Source of the DNA: Suillus spraguei
Taxonomy: Eukaryota > Basidiomycota > Agaricomycetes > Boletales > Suillaceae
Direction: 5' to 3'
DNA length: 27,016 bases
Assembly (NCBI GenBank): GCA_016800925.1
Contig: JABCPU010000775.1
Location: 1-27,016 of the forward strand
Shown here: one piece after another, positions 1 to 8,369 of the stretch
Position numbering within the stretch: position 1 is the first letter of the stretch
Layout: the number at the start of each line of letters is the position of its first letter
Notes under the pieces: generated by a model
What the model was told of the DNA's origin: nothing
What the model saw: the letters and a program-made list of their open reading frames with translations, nothing else
The model's database searches: none
Translations under genes and position numbers: made by a program

Positions 1-173
1 GTACACTGTGCTTATATATGTACATATGTGCGCACAGACCAAGTAACCGTGAGAATGTAACTGCGTATCCTAATAAGGAAGGCATGTATTGTACAGATGC
101 ATTGAGCATATGAGTCAGAGTCATGTGACATGATATACAAGTAGGAAGATAATGAAGAATGAATAGGGGCACG

Positions 174-338
174 TACAACTGTAACATCAAACACATTAGT
201 GGAAAGGAGAACAACGTTGCTGATGCTTTGTCACATTTACAGAATGAACATGTATATGACTATGCGCCGAATGTGCAAATTTATGACTTTGAACCCCCTC
301 GGAATGCACTGGGGGTAATGGTGGAGAGGGACCACTGA
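174..338 (+). pseudogene. Ty3/gypsy retrotransposon RNase H tail fragment
   Basis: An open stretch of about 54 codons ends at a TGA at 336-338. It contains the residues IKHISGKENNVADALSHL, the familiar C-terminal signature of the RNase H domain in Ty3/gypsy pol polyproteins (usual form: I.Y..G..N.VADALSR). The upstream reverse transcriptase and the rest of RNase H are missing: before about 174 the frame runs into stops and unrelated sequence. The residues after the motif (YDYAPNVQIYDFEPP) are consistent with the linker that follows RNase H in fungal elements. No integrase follows. This is a dead remnant. The family call comes from a recalled motif; the truncation is seen directly. Confidence 0.7.
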
Positions 339-797
339 CGAGGGACCAACGGGCTCAGACCAAGCAGATGGGACAAGGCTGATGGAATGGGCAAGGAACA
401 GCTACAAGACATGCACTAGCTATATGTACCTAAGTGCCTCAAGGTCCAGGCAAGACCCCTGGCACCTCTGCAGACCCTGGAAGACCCTGATGCCAAACCT
501 CCTAAAACAACGGAAAAATGACTACACAGTCGGCTAGGTCCAGGCAACCCACAAGGGAGGCCTGGACGGAAGAATGCCTCTTTTATGAATGTTCTATTGC
601 ATTAGATTTGCCATTGAACCCTCGACATCATCCGCACATGACTCACATCTTAATTCTTTCGTTGCTTTCTGCCACTTACATCATTGCACCATATTGAACC
701 CCATTCAGTGGATACCTATCTCTCAGGTATCGCAAACAAACTCGAATTCATGTTTCCTGAGGTACGAGCATCACGGTGTTCACCTCTTGTTTTTTGA
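339..797. other. No gene seen; probable retroelement debris
   Basis: No convincing coding signal. The stretch at 430-560 contains two similar GGTCCAGGCA segments (449-458 and about 537-546) and several CCTGGA/CCTGGC words, suggesting internally repetitive non-coding DNA belonging to the neighbouring element remnants. A weak plus-strand reading frame at 589-936 overlaps the recombinase-like fragment in another frame and is not itself recognised. Confidence 0.35.
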
Positions 798-1115
798 ACA
801 CTGCAAGATTGTAAATGGCAATTATCACAACCTGTTCAGCAGAAGCTTCCCATCAGTGAACACGACATTATTCATATTATCAATGCTATGGGCTTACATC
901 CGAATTACAATGATTCGTTGTTCCTTGCTATGCTGATCACTGGTTACAAAAGCTTGCAACATCTCGGCGAGTTAGTTTGGCCAGATTCAACAAAATTGCC
1001 GCCAATCGCCTTTCTGCCTTTTTCTGGTAGAACTCGCCCTAAAATATTTCTGCCCCCAACACTGTCACAACCTTCCATTAAAAGATCACATATGTACACT
1101 ACCGGTACTCGGCCA
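798..1115 (+). pseudogene. Tyrosine-recombinase-like (DNA breaking-rejoining) fragment
   Basis: The frame opens after a TGA at 795-797 and encodes about 105 residues. Within it, SEHDIIHIINAMGL, NYNDSLFLAMLITGY and LGELVWPD resemble the helical stretch of the tyrosine-recombinase-like proteins abundant in agaricomycete genomes (recalled form: LLFVA.L.TGFHALLRLGELVFPD). Those proteins are tied to DIRS/Crypton-type mobile elements and are annotated as DNA breaking-rejoining enzymes. After about codon 70 (near position 1005) the similarity stops. The catalytic R...HxxR...Y residues expected further downstream are not present, so the fragment cannot be active. The assignment rests on motif recall, without a database comparison. 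Confidence 0.55.
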
Positions 1116-3096
1116 TAGATGGTATGAGAATTCAAGTTCATGCATGATGGGCCATGCTTATCAGTGTGCATGATATTGTACATAGACCTCCCCTCCGATG
1201 AGCCCCCAAGCTTACACATACCTTATGCGGTTCTTTATGCAATTATACTTTCTCGTTCATACTCAGGCTGTTACTTGGACCTTCGATCTTGTTCCCATGC
1301 TTTGTACATTAACACTCCACTCAATCTCACCTCTATGGATTCCCACTAGAGTGCGATATCGTATGTTATTCGCACCTAGTGCTCCGCCAAGATCCTAGTG
1401 CTCCGACTTGAAGCAAGTACTGAAGTCCCATGATGGCAGTCCACCCTTTCAAAGTTGAACTGAGGCTACTTGACAAAATCGTACAGCCGCTCGACAACCT
1501 ATCTTAGATCTACGCTGAGCATCTGGTCCTTCAATTATTTTTCGCTAAGCAGAGAACCGGCTCTGTACAAACTCTTAACTTGCAAAGACCCTAATACCGG
1601 GAGACTTCCTAACTGTGTCATGGATCACCCCAAACTTCGCCTCTGCTGCCACCAAAATCCTTATTCTACTCCAATAGTTGGGTATCCAATCACTTCATGC
1701 ATCGTGTCATCAGCCATTGCTGCACAGATGTGAAAGGCAGAAACACCACTCACCGCCGCACTAGTAGAAGCATACAAGAAGATCTACCACGCTGGTGAGT
1801 TATGGGGTTAGCTACAAATTGCTCATACTCACACAAAGCGCCCCATCAGCGCAGACTTGGCACTGGCTTTTAAGAAAGCAGGCAGTAGGACACTTCTCAT
1901 CGACAGCGTCAGTGGCAGATATTGATACTGCCAAAGCAGCAACAGCGGCGAGGACAAATGGACAACGCATTGTTTGTGAGGATGTGATACCAATATGGGC
2001 TCAGGTAGATATGAAGGGGAATGTGAGAAGATTTTAGGTGCTGAGTACTGTTCTTTATCGCTATGCGAGGGAACCAAGGCCATATAAAATCCCTTTTCGA
2101 ACTACTGATTGCCACCTGAGATCTACATCGTGAAGGAACTCAGCATAACAACATGTCCCAACGTCAAAGTTTGTCCAACAGGTAAACTCGCAATCAATAT
2201 CACCATTTACAAATGCTCGCCATTGATAAAACTTCGTAAGCATTCCAAGGTCGGACACGAAGTCGCACCGCCGATAAACAAGAGACACGTAAATGGAGGG
2301 CGCATCGAGGAGTGGACAGACTGTTGAGAGGTCGGCGGGTATGATTGATAAAATGAGGAAGAATTGACCAGAGAGCGTGAATCGATATGTAGATGAATCG
2401 TGTCTTTCGAGCATATTGGGAAAGCCGATCGATAAGTGCCTATCGGCTATTCAACCACGTCGAGCTTTGGTGACCATCAATACCCCCATGACCCTAGTAT
2501 AAAGAATCCAGAGAAGGTCCCAAGATACCCCTGCAGTGAATCTGTAAAAAAAATCTCGGATGACACTTCGATTTTATTGGATCCACTTACAGTAGTTATA
2601 TATTCGTATACAGCTACGACAGCAGTCAACCAAGTGAGTCGTCATTATTACCCCCGTTAACGATGGTGCCAGCGCATCGCCAACCCATCCTTCCTATGAT
2701 CGTCATTCCCAAATCCCTATCCAATGTTTCACGAATTGAGAGGCAAAAACAACTCTCCTATCTTCGTCTTTGTCTTTCCCGGATTCATCTTTTCTCTTCA
2801 GTAAGATCCCTATGACCAATTCTGATGGTATGATCGAGGATAAAATAGTAAACTGGCTGGCATTGCCATATCGGCATCGAAACCTATTTGAAAGACTCAC
2901 CATTAGAATCCAGATGATGAAGGCACACGGGGCTGATGGCTGAATGGGAATGTGAGAGACGCAAGGTTGTCAAAAGGGTTGGAGTAATATCATAAAAGCG
3001 ACCTTGAACATGCATGTCGCCTTGTATTGACAGAAGCGGAGGAGACAATGGAAGGTCAAGGGACTCAGAGAATGTTAGCAGGGATTTTCTTCGAGA
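1116..3096. other. No assignable gene; several decayed open frames
   Basis: Short overlapping frames exist on both strands (for example 1470-1733 plus, 1795-2037 plus, 2061-2414 minus), but none carries a motif I recognise and none extends through obvious splice sites. The frame at 1860-1910 plus has a coding-like stretch (ADLALAFKKAGSRTLLID) that stops within 20 codons on either side. The minus strand between 2436 and 3096 may contain the decayed 3' end of the gene starting at 3708, but I could not join exons convincingly. Best read as degraded genic and transposon sequence. Confidence 0.3.
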
Positions 3097-3708
3097 GACA
3101 CTTACTATATTTTCCTCGATTTGTGGCGCCTAGAGTGACATCATGACTGTCATTGAAGTAGAACATGAATCCACCCATCCACGTGAAAAACCCATGAGTA
3201 ACAGTCCATCCTGCGAGACATCCGTTGAACTAAGTTAGTCACCGCACTGAAATACCGAGCAGGTAGCCAACCTCTAAACTTGCGGCCTGCAACATGCGGA
3301 GCGCTCACATGTGAACTGTTCTTTCCATTTAATGTTGAAATTTCCGAAGAAGTTGCGCATGAAAGGCATAATTGAAGGTCTTTGTGGTGTTTTGAACACT
3401 TGGAAATTGTGCAGTGGCCTCATGAGTTCTGGGGCGATGAGTGCGATCACCATGATGCCTATGCGACGAAGGATAACAGCGAATTTCTCCTCGTCCATGC
3501 CCGGGATGCTTGGGTGAATTGCAGTCCATGTGCATGTGAACAGAGTTGCAGCACAACTCCAGATGATTTCCCGCAAGGTTCTGGTATTGTTGTTGGATGG
3601 AGAGTCGCCGATGTCGAGTGTAGCAACACTGGTGCCATTGAGACTTGGCAGTGAGTAACCAAACTGGACGTATAATAGTGGTAGGATAGCCGAGGCTAAG
3701 AGGGCCAT
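3097..3708 (-). pseudogene. Fragment of an agaricomycete-specific membrane protein family, function unknown
   Basis: The ATG at 3706-3708 begins a hydrophobic signal-like segment (MALLASAILPLLYVQFGYS). About 30 residues on come TRTLREIIWSC, FTCTWTAIHPSIP, an RR pair, and ALIAPEL. This order (Trp-Ser-Cys, Cys-Thr-Trp, HP.IP, RR, APEL) matches a large unnamed family of basidiomycete membrane proteins that I recall only as hypothetical proteins. After APEL the frame becomes unlike the family. Separated from it, at 3097-3196, a second frame encodes GWTVTHGFFTWMGGF, the next conserved block (W..THGFF..MGGF). A plausible intron (GT at about 3261, CTAAC branch, CAG at about 3194) lies just before it, and a GTAAGT donor follows at about 3101. 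The middle is disrupted and no convincing 3' exons were found, so it is probably a pseudogene; an unrecognised splice pattern is the alternative. Confidence 0.55.
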
Positions 3709-3970
3709 GATGAGGCTGAGGGCTTACGTTTGTTCAAAGTGCTCCTCTCTTTAAGAGTTCTATTATGTGACAAACCATGATTAAGCCCCAACCAAGCCTC
3801 AAGTTACCATAGCGACCACTGGCAGTGGTACGCGTAACGCAGGAACCCACATATGATGGTACACGTTTATGCTATGCGGAAAGGCTGCTACGCTGAAATT
3901 GCAGAATTGTGTGGGTGATCTCTCGTACGACGGACCATCACGTGAATCCTGCTACTACGCGATAGGGTCT

Positions 3971-4540
3971 TTTGTATGGAAAGCTAGACCACCGTGTTCT
4001 ACATACTTCCAAGCTTCCACTTCTCAGAACCCTCCTAGTAACTTGGTAAGTGCTTCCATTGGCCTCCGAACACCCTGTGCGACCATTCAAATGTGTCATG
4101 TAGATTTATTCCTGCTATCATAAGGGAGTGGGTTATATCATGTTTTACCACTGGGATCTCGTTCACTGGCAAATCGGTCGACTTCCTGTGTCCGTTTCTT
4201 TTGACCTTGAATCGCATTCTTTTTCTTCTCTTCTTCGATTGCTCGTTCGCTCGGCCATTTGCGCCCAAGTTCGTGTCTCGCTGAAATCCCCATGCCCTCA
4301 ACGATGCATTGCCGTGCGCTCACTACCGATGTCGAGTTCGAGGTCGCGTGTGGTCTCAATGTTGTGTTTGGGATGAACTGGACTGCTGCGTGGCCGCCGT
4401 TTTGTGGGAAGACGAGACTCCCGTCTCTAATCCTCTATGTCTGACCTTCAAGGTGGTGACAGTATCTCATTGTCCTCGTTTTTTAATATCTGCTAATTTC
4501 TTTCTGTGTTTCTAGAAACTTCATGTATACTTAGTGGTAG
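3971..4540 (+). repeat. Decayed intron-bearing module, copy 1 (plus orientation)
   Basis: About 570 bp that recurs in reverse orientation at 19163-19700. Both copies share the start TATGGAAAGC(C/T)AGACCACC, a GTAAGT...TAG interval that looks like an intron (4046-4103, 58 nt here; 50 nt in the other copy), the word GGGAGTGGGTTATATC, a CTCGTTCGCTCGGCCATTT-like stretch, a GATGTCGAGTTCGAGGTCGCG block and the end TATACTTAGTGGTA. Two reading frames stay partly open in both copies, for example around TDVEFEVA, suggesting descent from a spliced gene or a transposon. No protein family was recognised. The 3' end abuts the first tRNA-like unit directly. Confidence 0.65.
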
Positions 4541-4626
4541 TAGCCTGGCCAGTTACTACAACGGAATCAAAATCCGTTTCACTTGGACTACGCAGGTTCG
4601 AAACCTGCTGAACTGCGAGTTTTTTT
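4541..4626 (+). pseudogene. tRNA-Leu(CAA)-like unit 1 of array 1
   Basis: The anticodon stem ACGGA/TCCGT is perfect around loop ATCAAAA. The T arm is GCAGG-TTCGAAA-CCTGC, with a canonical B box GGTTCGAAACC. The A box is weak (TGGCCAGTTAC). It ends in seven T at 4620-4626. Acceptor ends do not pair. Confidence 0.6.
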
Positions 4627-4681
4627 CCATTGGAACACTTTGACATCCATTCATGGATGGTTTCTTTAAAAGTTCACCATA

Positions 4682-4773
4682 ACTGGCCTTAGCCAGGTGG
4701 TTGCTACAACATAATCAAAACTGTTTCTCTTGGACTGTGCAGGTTTGAAACCTGCCGAGCACGAGGTTTTTTT
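4682..4773 (+). pseudogene. tRNA-Leu(CAA)-like unit 2 of array 1
   Basis: A box TAGCCAGGTGG, the best of this array. Loop ATCAAAA with a partly mismatched stem. T arm GCAGG-TTTGAAA-CCTGC. Terminator of seven T at 4767-4773. Acceptor stem absent. Confidence 0.6.
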
Positions 4774-4830
4774 CTATCGGAACACGCTTTGATATTCGCT
4801 CATGGATGGTTTCTTTAAAAGTTCGCCGCA

Positions 4831-4924
4831 ACTGGTCTGAGCCAGATGGTTGCCACAACAGAATCAAAATCTGTTTCTCTTGGACTATGTAGGATCGAAA
4901 CCTGCCGATGACAACCTTTTTTTT
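4831..4924 (+). pseudogene. tRNA-Leu(CAA)-like unit 3 of array 1
   Basis: A box GAGCCAGATGG. Perfect anticodon stem ACAGA/TCTGT around loop ATCAAAA. The T arm carries a change (GTAGG-ATCGAAA-CCTGC), weakening the B box. Terminator of eight T at 4917-4924. The following unit (from about 4981) breaks off before the anticodon. Confidence 0.6.
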
Positions 4925-4985
4925 CTATCAGAACACACATTGACATTCACTGATGGATGGTTTCCTTAGAGGTTCATCTTGGCTG

Positions 4986-5513
4986 GTCTTCGCACCTGTG
5001 CAAATTGTTGTTGCAACATTGATATTTACTCCATGGCGAGTCGTGCCTTCGGATATGCGTTCAAAACACTAATTACATTGTGTCATGACTTGTGAGGCTG
5101 CCGCAGGGTGTATATAGTTTCTCTTCGGGCTTAATCGATGCATATTAGACGAATTGATGTCTGTGGACGTGTCTGCAATATCAGGCGCTGATCTGTGAAC
5201 CATTGCAGAGTATTTGGAATGCACTCGCGATCAAGAAGAACATTACAGGCAGGGAAATTTATTGGTATTTCAAACATTCTTTGCCATCGGGGCACATGCG
5301 AGGGTGTGTTTAAATTATCGCAGTCGCTGTTCACCAAGGTGGAACGTATGCATATGTCCAAACCAAATCTTCTCTGGAAGCCATTGCGTCTCGACATGGT
5401 TTATACTTTGCAGGCACAAATCAGTACTATGTTTTTTCATCGTCTGTTTTCACAAGATATATTTCTTGCAGCCGAAGGTCCTGCACATGCATTATGACTG
5501 AAGGTCAATAAAA
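4986..5513. other. No gene seen
   Basis: Two overlapping plus-strand frames (5195-5497 and 5214-5501) are open, but neither shows a recognisable motif, and a minus-strand frame overlaps them. A TATATAG word at 5112-5118 could be a TATA-like element, without a gene to attach it to. Confidence 0.3.
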
Positions 5514-5527
5514 TTATTTTTCGAACA

Positions 5528-5585
5528 GTCGAGGAAGGTTCTGAGAAGTAGAAGCCTTGTGGTCTGGCTTTCCATACTTTTGTGT
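5528..5585 (-). repeat. Third, short copy of the module start
   Basis: Read on the minus strand, this is TATGGAAAGCCAGACCAC, a gap, then GCTTCTACTTCTCAGAACC, matching the first 60 bp of the modules at 3971 and 19700 (in which the two words are separated by about 10-20 further bases). The rest of the module and the tRNA-like units are absent. It lies 110 bp beyond the stop codon of the intact DUF6533 gene. Confidence 0.6.
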
Positions 5586-5697
5586 CTTTACTTGTCCCAC
5601 GAAATAAATTACGCATAAGTACCACGATACAAAAACTAATCGTCCTGTTCCCTGTAGAGTACCCGACAAGTGTAGATGACAGCAAACATTTCCCATG

Positions 5698-7392
5698 TTA
5701 CACACTACTGCTGGTTGACACATGCACGTGCTCTTGGAAAGAAACTGAAACGATGACGGATGCTGCATTAGAATTGGCCACGCTCTTAGCGTGGTATTCT
5801 CGAACACTGAGTATCAACCGTGGTCCCAGCACAAACAACTGTACAAGTAAGAAAATCTGAGTGAGACCAGGATATATCTGGCTTTCGAGCGAATATGGAA
5901 CCTATAATATTGATGAACTGCGGTTGTATGCATAGGTCAGACAGATTGGCATACCGCTGAGATAGCTGGAGATAAATAACCGAAATTGAAACAAGAGACA
6001 AAAACAAAGCTAGCGCGCGCAGAACTTTAGCCGACAAAGAGAAACCCATTCACATTATGAGCTCACCTCACAAAGTAAACCAAGTGACTCCTCGTCAACG
6101 CCGTGAAACAGTCACGGACAATCCATCCGGTCGATGGTCGTTGCAGTTCACGGAAGTGTTTTACAGCAATCCAGATTGCAAGAAATAGTGCGAGGACCTC
6201 CCATGCAGTGATGAAGGTCCAATACATGGCATAAGAGAGATCTGCATCGCCCTCAAAGCTGGTAAAACACTGGTAGGTGCCGGAGAGAACAAGCTCCACT
6301 GTTATTCATTAGTGAACCTGGTACATTAAGTCTTTCATCTGTAGTTAAAGCTTACCCTCTGACAAATGTATCGTTATTACTGCCATGGCCACTCCATTGG
6401 CGATGGTGGCAGCTAGGAGGATGACAGAGAGAACTATCAGCATTTCTCTGCGTTGATACATGGCATGCAACCGAGCGATCATGATAACTTGCATAGTGTT
6501 TTAGCCAAGTCAATATCACTAGGGAAAATGCTAACTCACCGCCTAATATTGCATTTACGACTGTGATCATTGAATTTGATATGACATACACAATATGACC
6601 TGGCAAATCCAGTTCATGATCAGCTTCGGAAGACACTATACTCCACCCATACTCACAACTGTAGAAGTCATGATACAGAACCAAGGCTGTGGTTAAGCAC
6701 TTACCCCTATATAATAATGCAGCTGATTAGACTGGAATGACCGGCATCGGTACGGAATACTCACTGCATCTGTCAAGGAGATTGTTGGAACATATACTGT
6801 GTGCTGCTGATCAGACGAGACAAAGACGGCGGTGTATATCAGGAGACATACTCAACAAGCCGATGCTGATATGAGATATGATTGATTAGCATAGTCCCGA
6901 TTGCTTGGCATTCCAAACTTACGCCGCGTAAACTATTCCAAGATAGCGCGTCTGTGAAAGTTTCAAGTCAGTAAGACTCGCCGACAGCACTTGTGTCAAG
7001 CTACATACACTGAGATACAGAGCAGTCATGAGGGACCAGTGCTGCCTCTACCACAGATCAAATATTGGTTATTATAATGTGGGACTTCGGCTCACCCAAA
7101 TCAGATCAACCTATTAGACCCTCCTTAGCGACAAGGCTGCTCCAGTAATGGCATAAACCCACCTCATGTCCAAATGACAATGCTGGGAATGCGAAGAGGA
7201 TAAGTATCAGTAGTTCTTCAATGCTATCTTGCTCACCCCAATCGTACATCACCCCAGCAGAGGCGGCAACTGCAAAAAGGTTGGATCAAGAAAGTCCTGC
7301 CCGACTAGCATTCACGAACCTATAAAGTAGCTGGCGGTACGATAGGAATTAATGGACGGCCACCAAATGGGATCATTTGAAACCACGGTCAT
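5698..7392 (-). CDS. DUF6533-family multi-pass membrane protein, intact (copy A)
   Basis: Fifteen exons join into one frame of 313 codons plus TAA. From the ATG they are 7392-7320, 7269-7237, 7182-7163, 7110-7096, 7047-7009, 6951-6923, 6865-6852, 6796-6765, 6706-6705, 6658-6657, 6599-6540, 6487-6356, 6298-6067, 6009-5955 and 5901-5698. All 14 introns are GT-AG and 46-58 nt long. The DUF6533 region (residues 1-85) includes VMYDWALSFGHEVDLIW, RQHWSLMTALYLS and TRYLGIVYAA. Later hallmarks are TISLTDAGC (79-87), IARLHAMYQ (110-118), GTYQC (157-161), WEVLALFLAIWIAVKHFREL (183-202) and FVLGPRL (269-275). About seven hydrophobic segments suggest a GPCR-like membrane protein. Ligand and role are unknown for the family. 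Exons 9 and 10 are 2 nt each. This is the only copy in the window without a reading-frame defect. Confidence 0.85.
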
Positions 7393-8369
7393 GTTGCTGG
7401 AGGATGAATGATGTGAGAGAGCAACGAACGTCAGGGGGATGTGTACGATTGGTGCTCGTGCTCAGTACTGTATGATGATATAGCATCATGCAGTGCTTTT
7501 GTGGCCGTTATAGCCAGGGTGCTATTAGGAGAAGTGATGTCGCATGGAGTCAAGTAGACGGGGAAGCCGATCCGACGGTCTTTGATCGAATCAAAGTTGG
7601 TTGCGGAATACAATCAAACACTGCACAAGATAGTGGATGTGGGCGTGGTAAAATACGACTATTCTTTAATCCGATGGACACGGAGAACTCTTGCCGTTCC
7701 AATCATCGACAAGCTTATGATGGGCCACCACTGATCGTTTCCTAGACTTGGTCAGTCAAGATGTCAACTCACTTGTGCCGACTGCCAACACCCACTTCAA
7801 CTTGAAACAGTGCACGGAGACCTCTGAGTCGTGATTTTAAGTCACCCTCCTTGTTATTCGTATCTATGATAAGGATACCATACATAGTAAGCTTAGTGTG
7901 GAGCTGTGCAATGACACCCACTGCATTCGACATGCCACGTAGTTTCCGATGATGATGAATTTATGTAATTCAGTCGCTGGGACAACTTTGACCCTGACAC
8001 AAAAGGGGAGAATAATGAGGCTCGGATCTTGGCTTGTACGTACGCTGTACCTGGCTAGTACAGTGCAGCTGAGCAGACTGTTATAAGAGCGACAATATCT
8101 AGACTCTAGGTATATACTAGCTTACAACGGAGATGACAATACAGAACGCTATCCTCTCGCCAATCCGCGGTTTGACATTTGAACATTGAATGTAGTGACC
8201 AACCTTCGAGGTCATACTAAGACGCTTCGCCGGCTCGGCCAGGATACGGGCCGGACAATTGAGTATCCATACGGGACATCTCGAAAGCAAGCTGTCCATA
8301 AAGCTGCACAATACATAGTAATAAAAAAGCAAACGGCATGATAAGGAATAAGAATACACAAACTCGGAA
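7393..8369. other. Intergenic; no gene seen
   Basis: This lies upstream of the intact DUF6533 gene and downstream of the disordered-protein gene, both on the minus strand. It should therefore contain the promoter of the first and the 3' UTR and terminator of the second. Short frames (7488-7745 plus, 8117-8428 minus) show no motif. I see no unambiguous TATA or CCAAT element at a useful distance. Confidence 0.4.

Larger units (their letters stand above)
4541..4985 (+). repeat. Tandem array 1 of tRNA-Leu-like Pol III units
   Basis: Three complete units and one truncated unit repeat with a period of 147-150 bp, measured between successive T-arm starts at 4592, 4739 and 4889. Each complete unit has an A-box-like element, an anticodon hairpin with loop ATCAAAA (anticodon CAA, leucine, U33 and A37 in place), a long variable region and a T arm with a B box. 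A run of 7-8 T follows as a Pol III terminator. A spacer ending in a TGGATGGTTTCTTTA-type sequence precedes the next unit. Acceptor and D stems do not pair in the usual way, so these are tRNA-derived repeats and not standard tRNA genes. Confidence 0.7.

Noticed and set aside
3311..3654. Plus-strand open frames opposite the broken membrane-protein gene
   Set aside because: The minus strand carries the recognisable TRTLREIIWSC and ALIAPEL motifs; the plus frames are shadows.
4541..4985. Functional tRNA genes
   Set aside because: Anticodon and T arms are good, but the acceptor ends do not pair and the D stem is not formed, so I call them tRNA-derived repeats.
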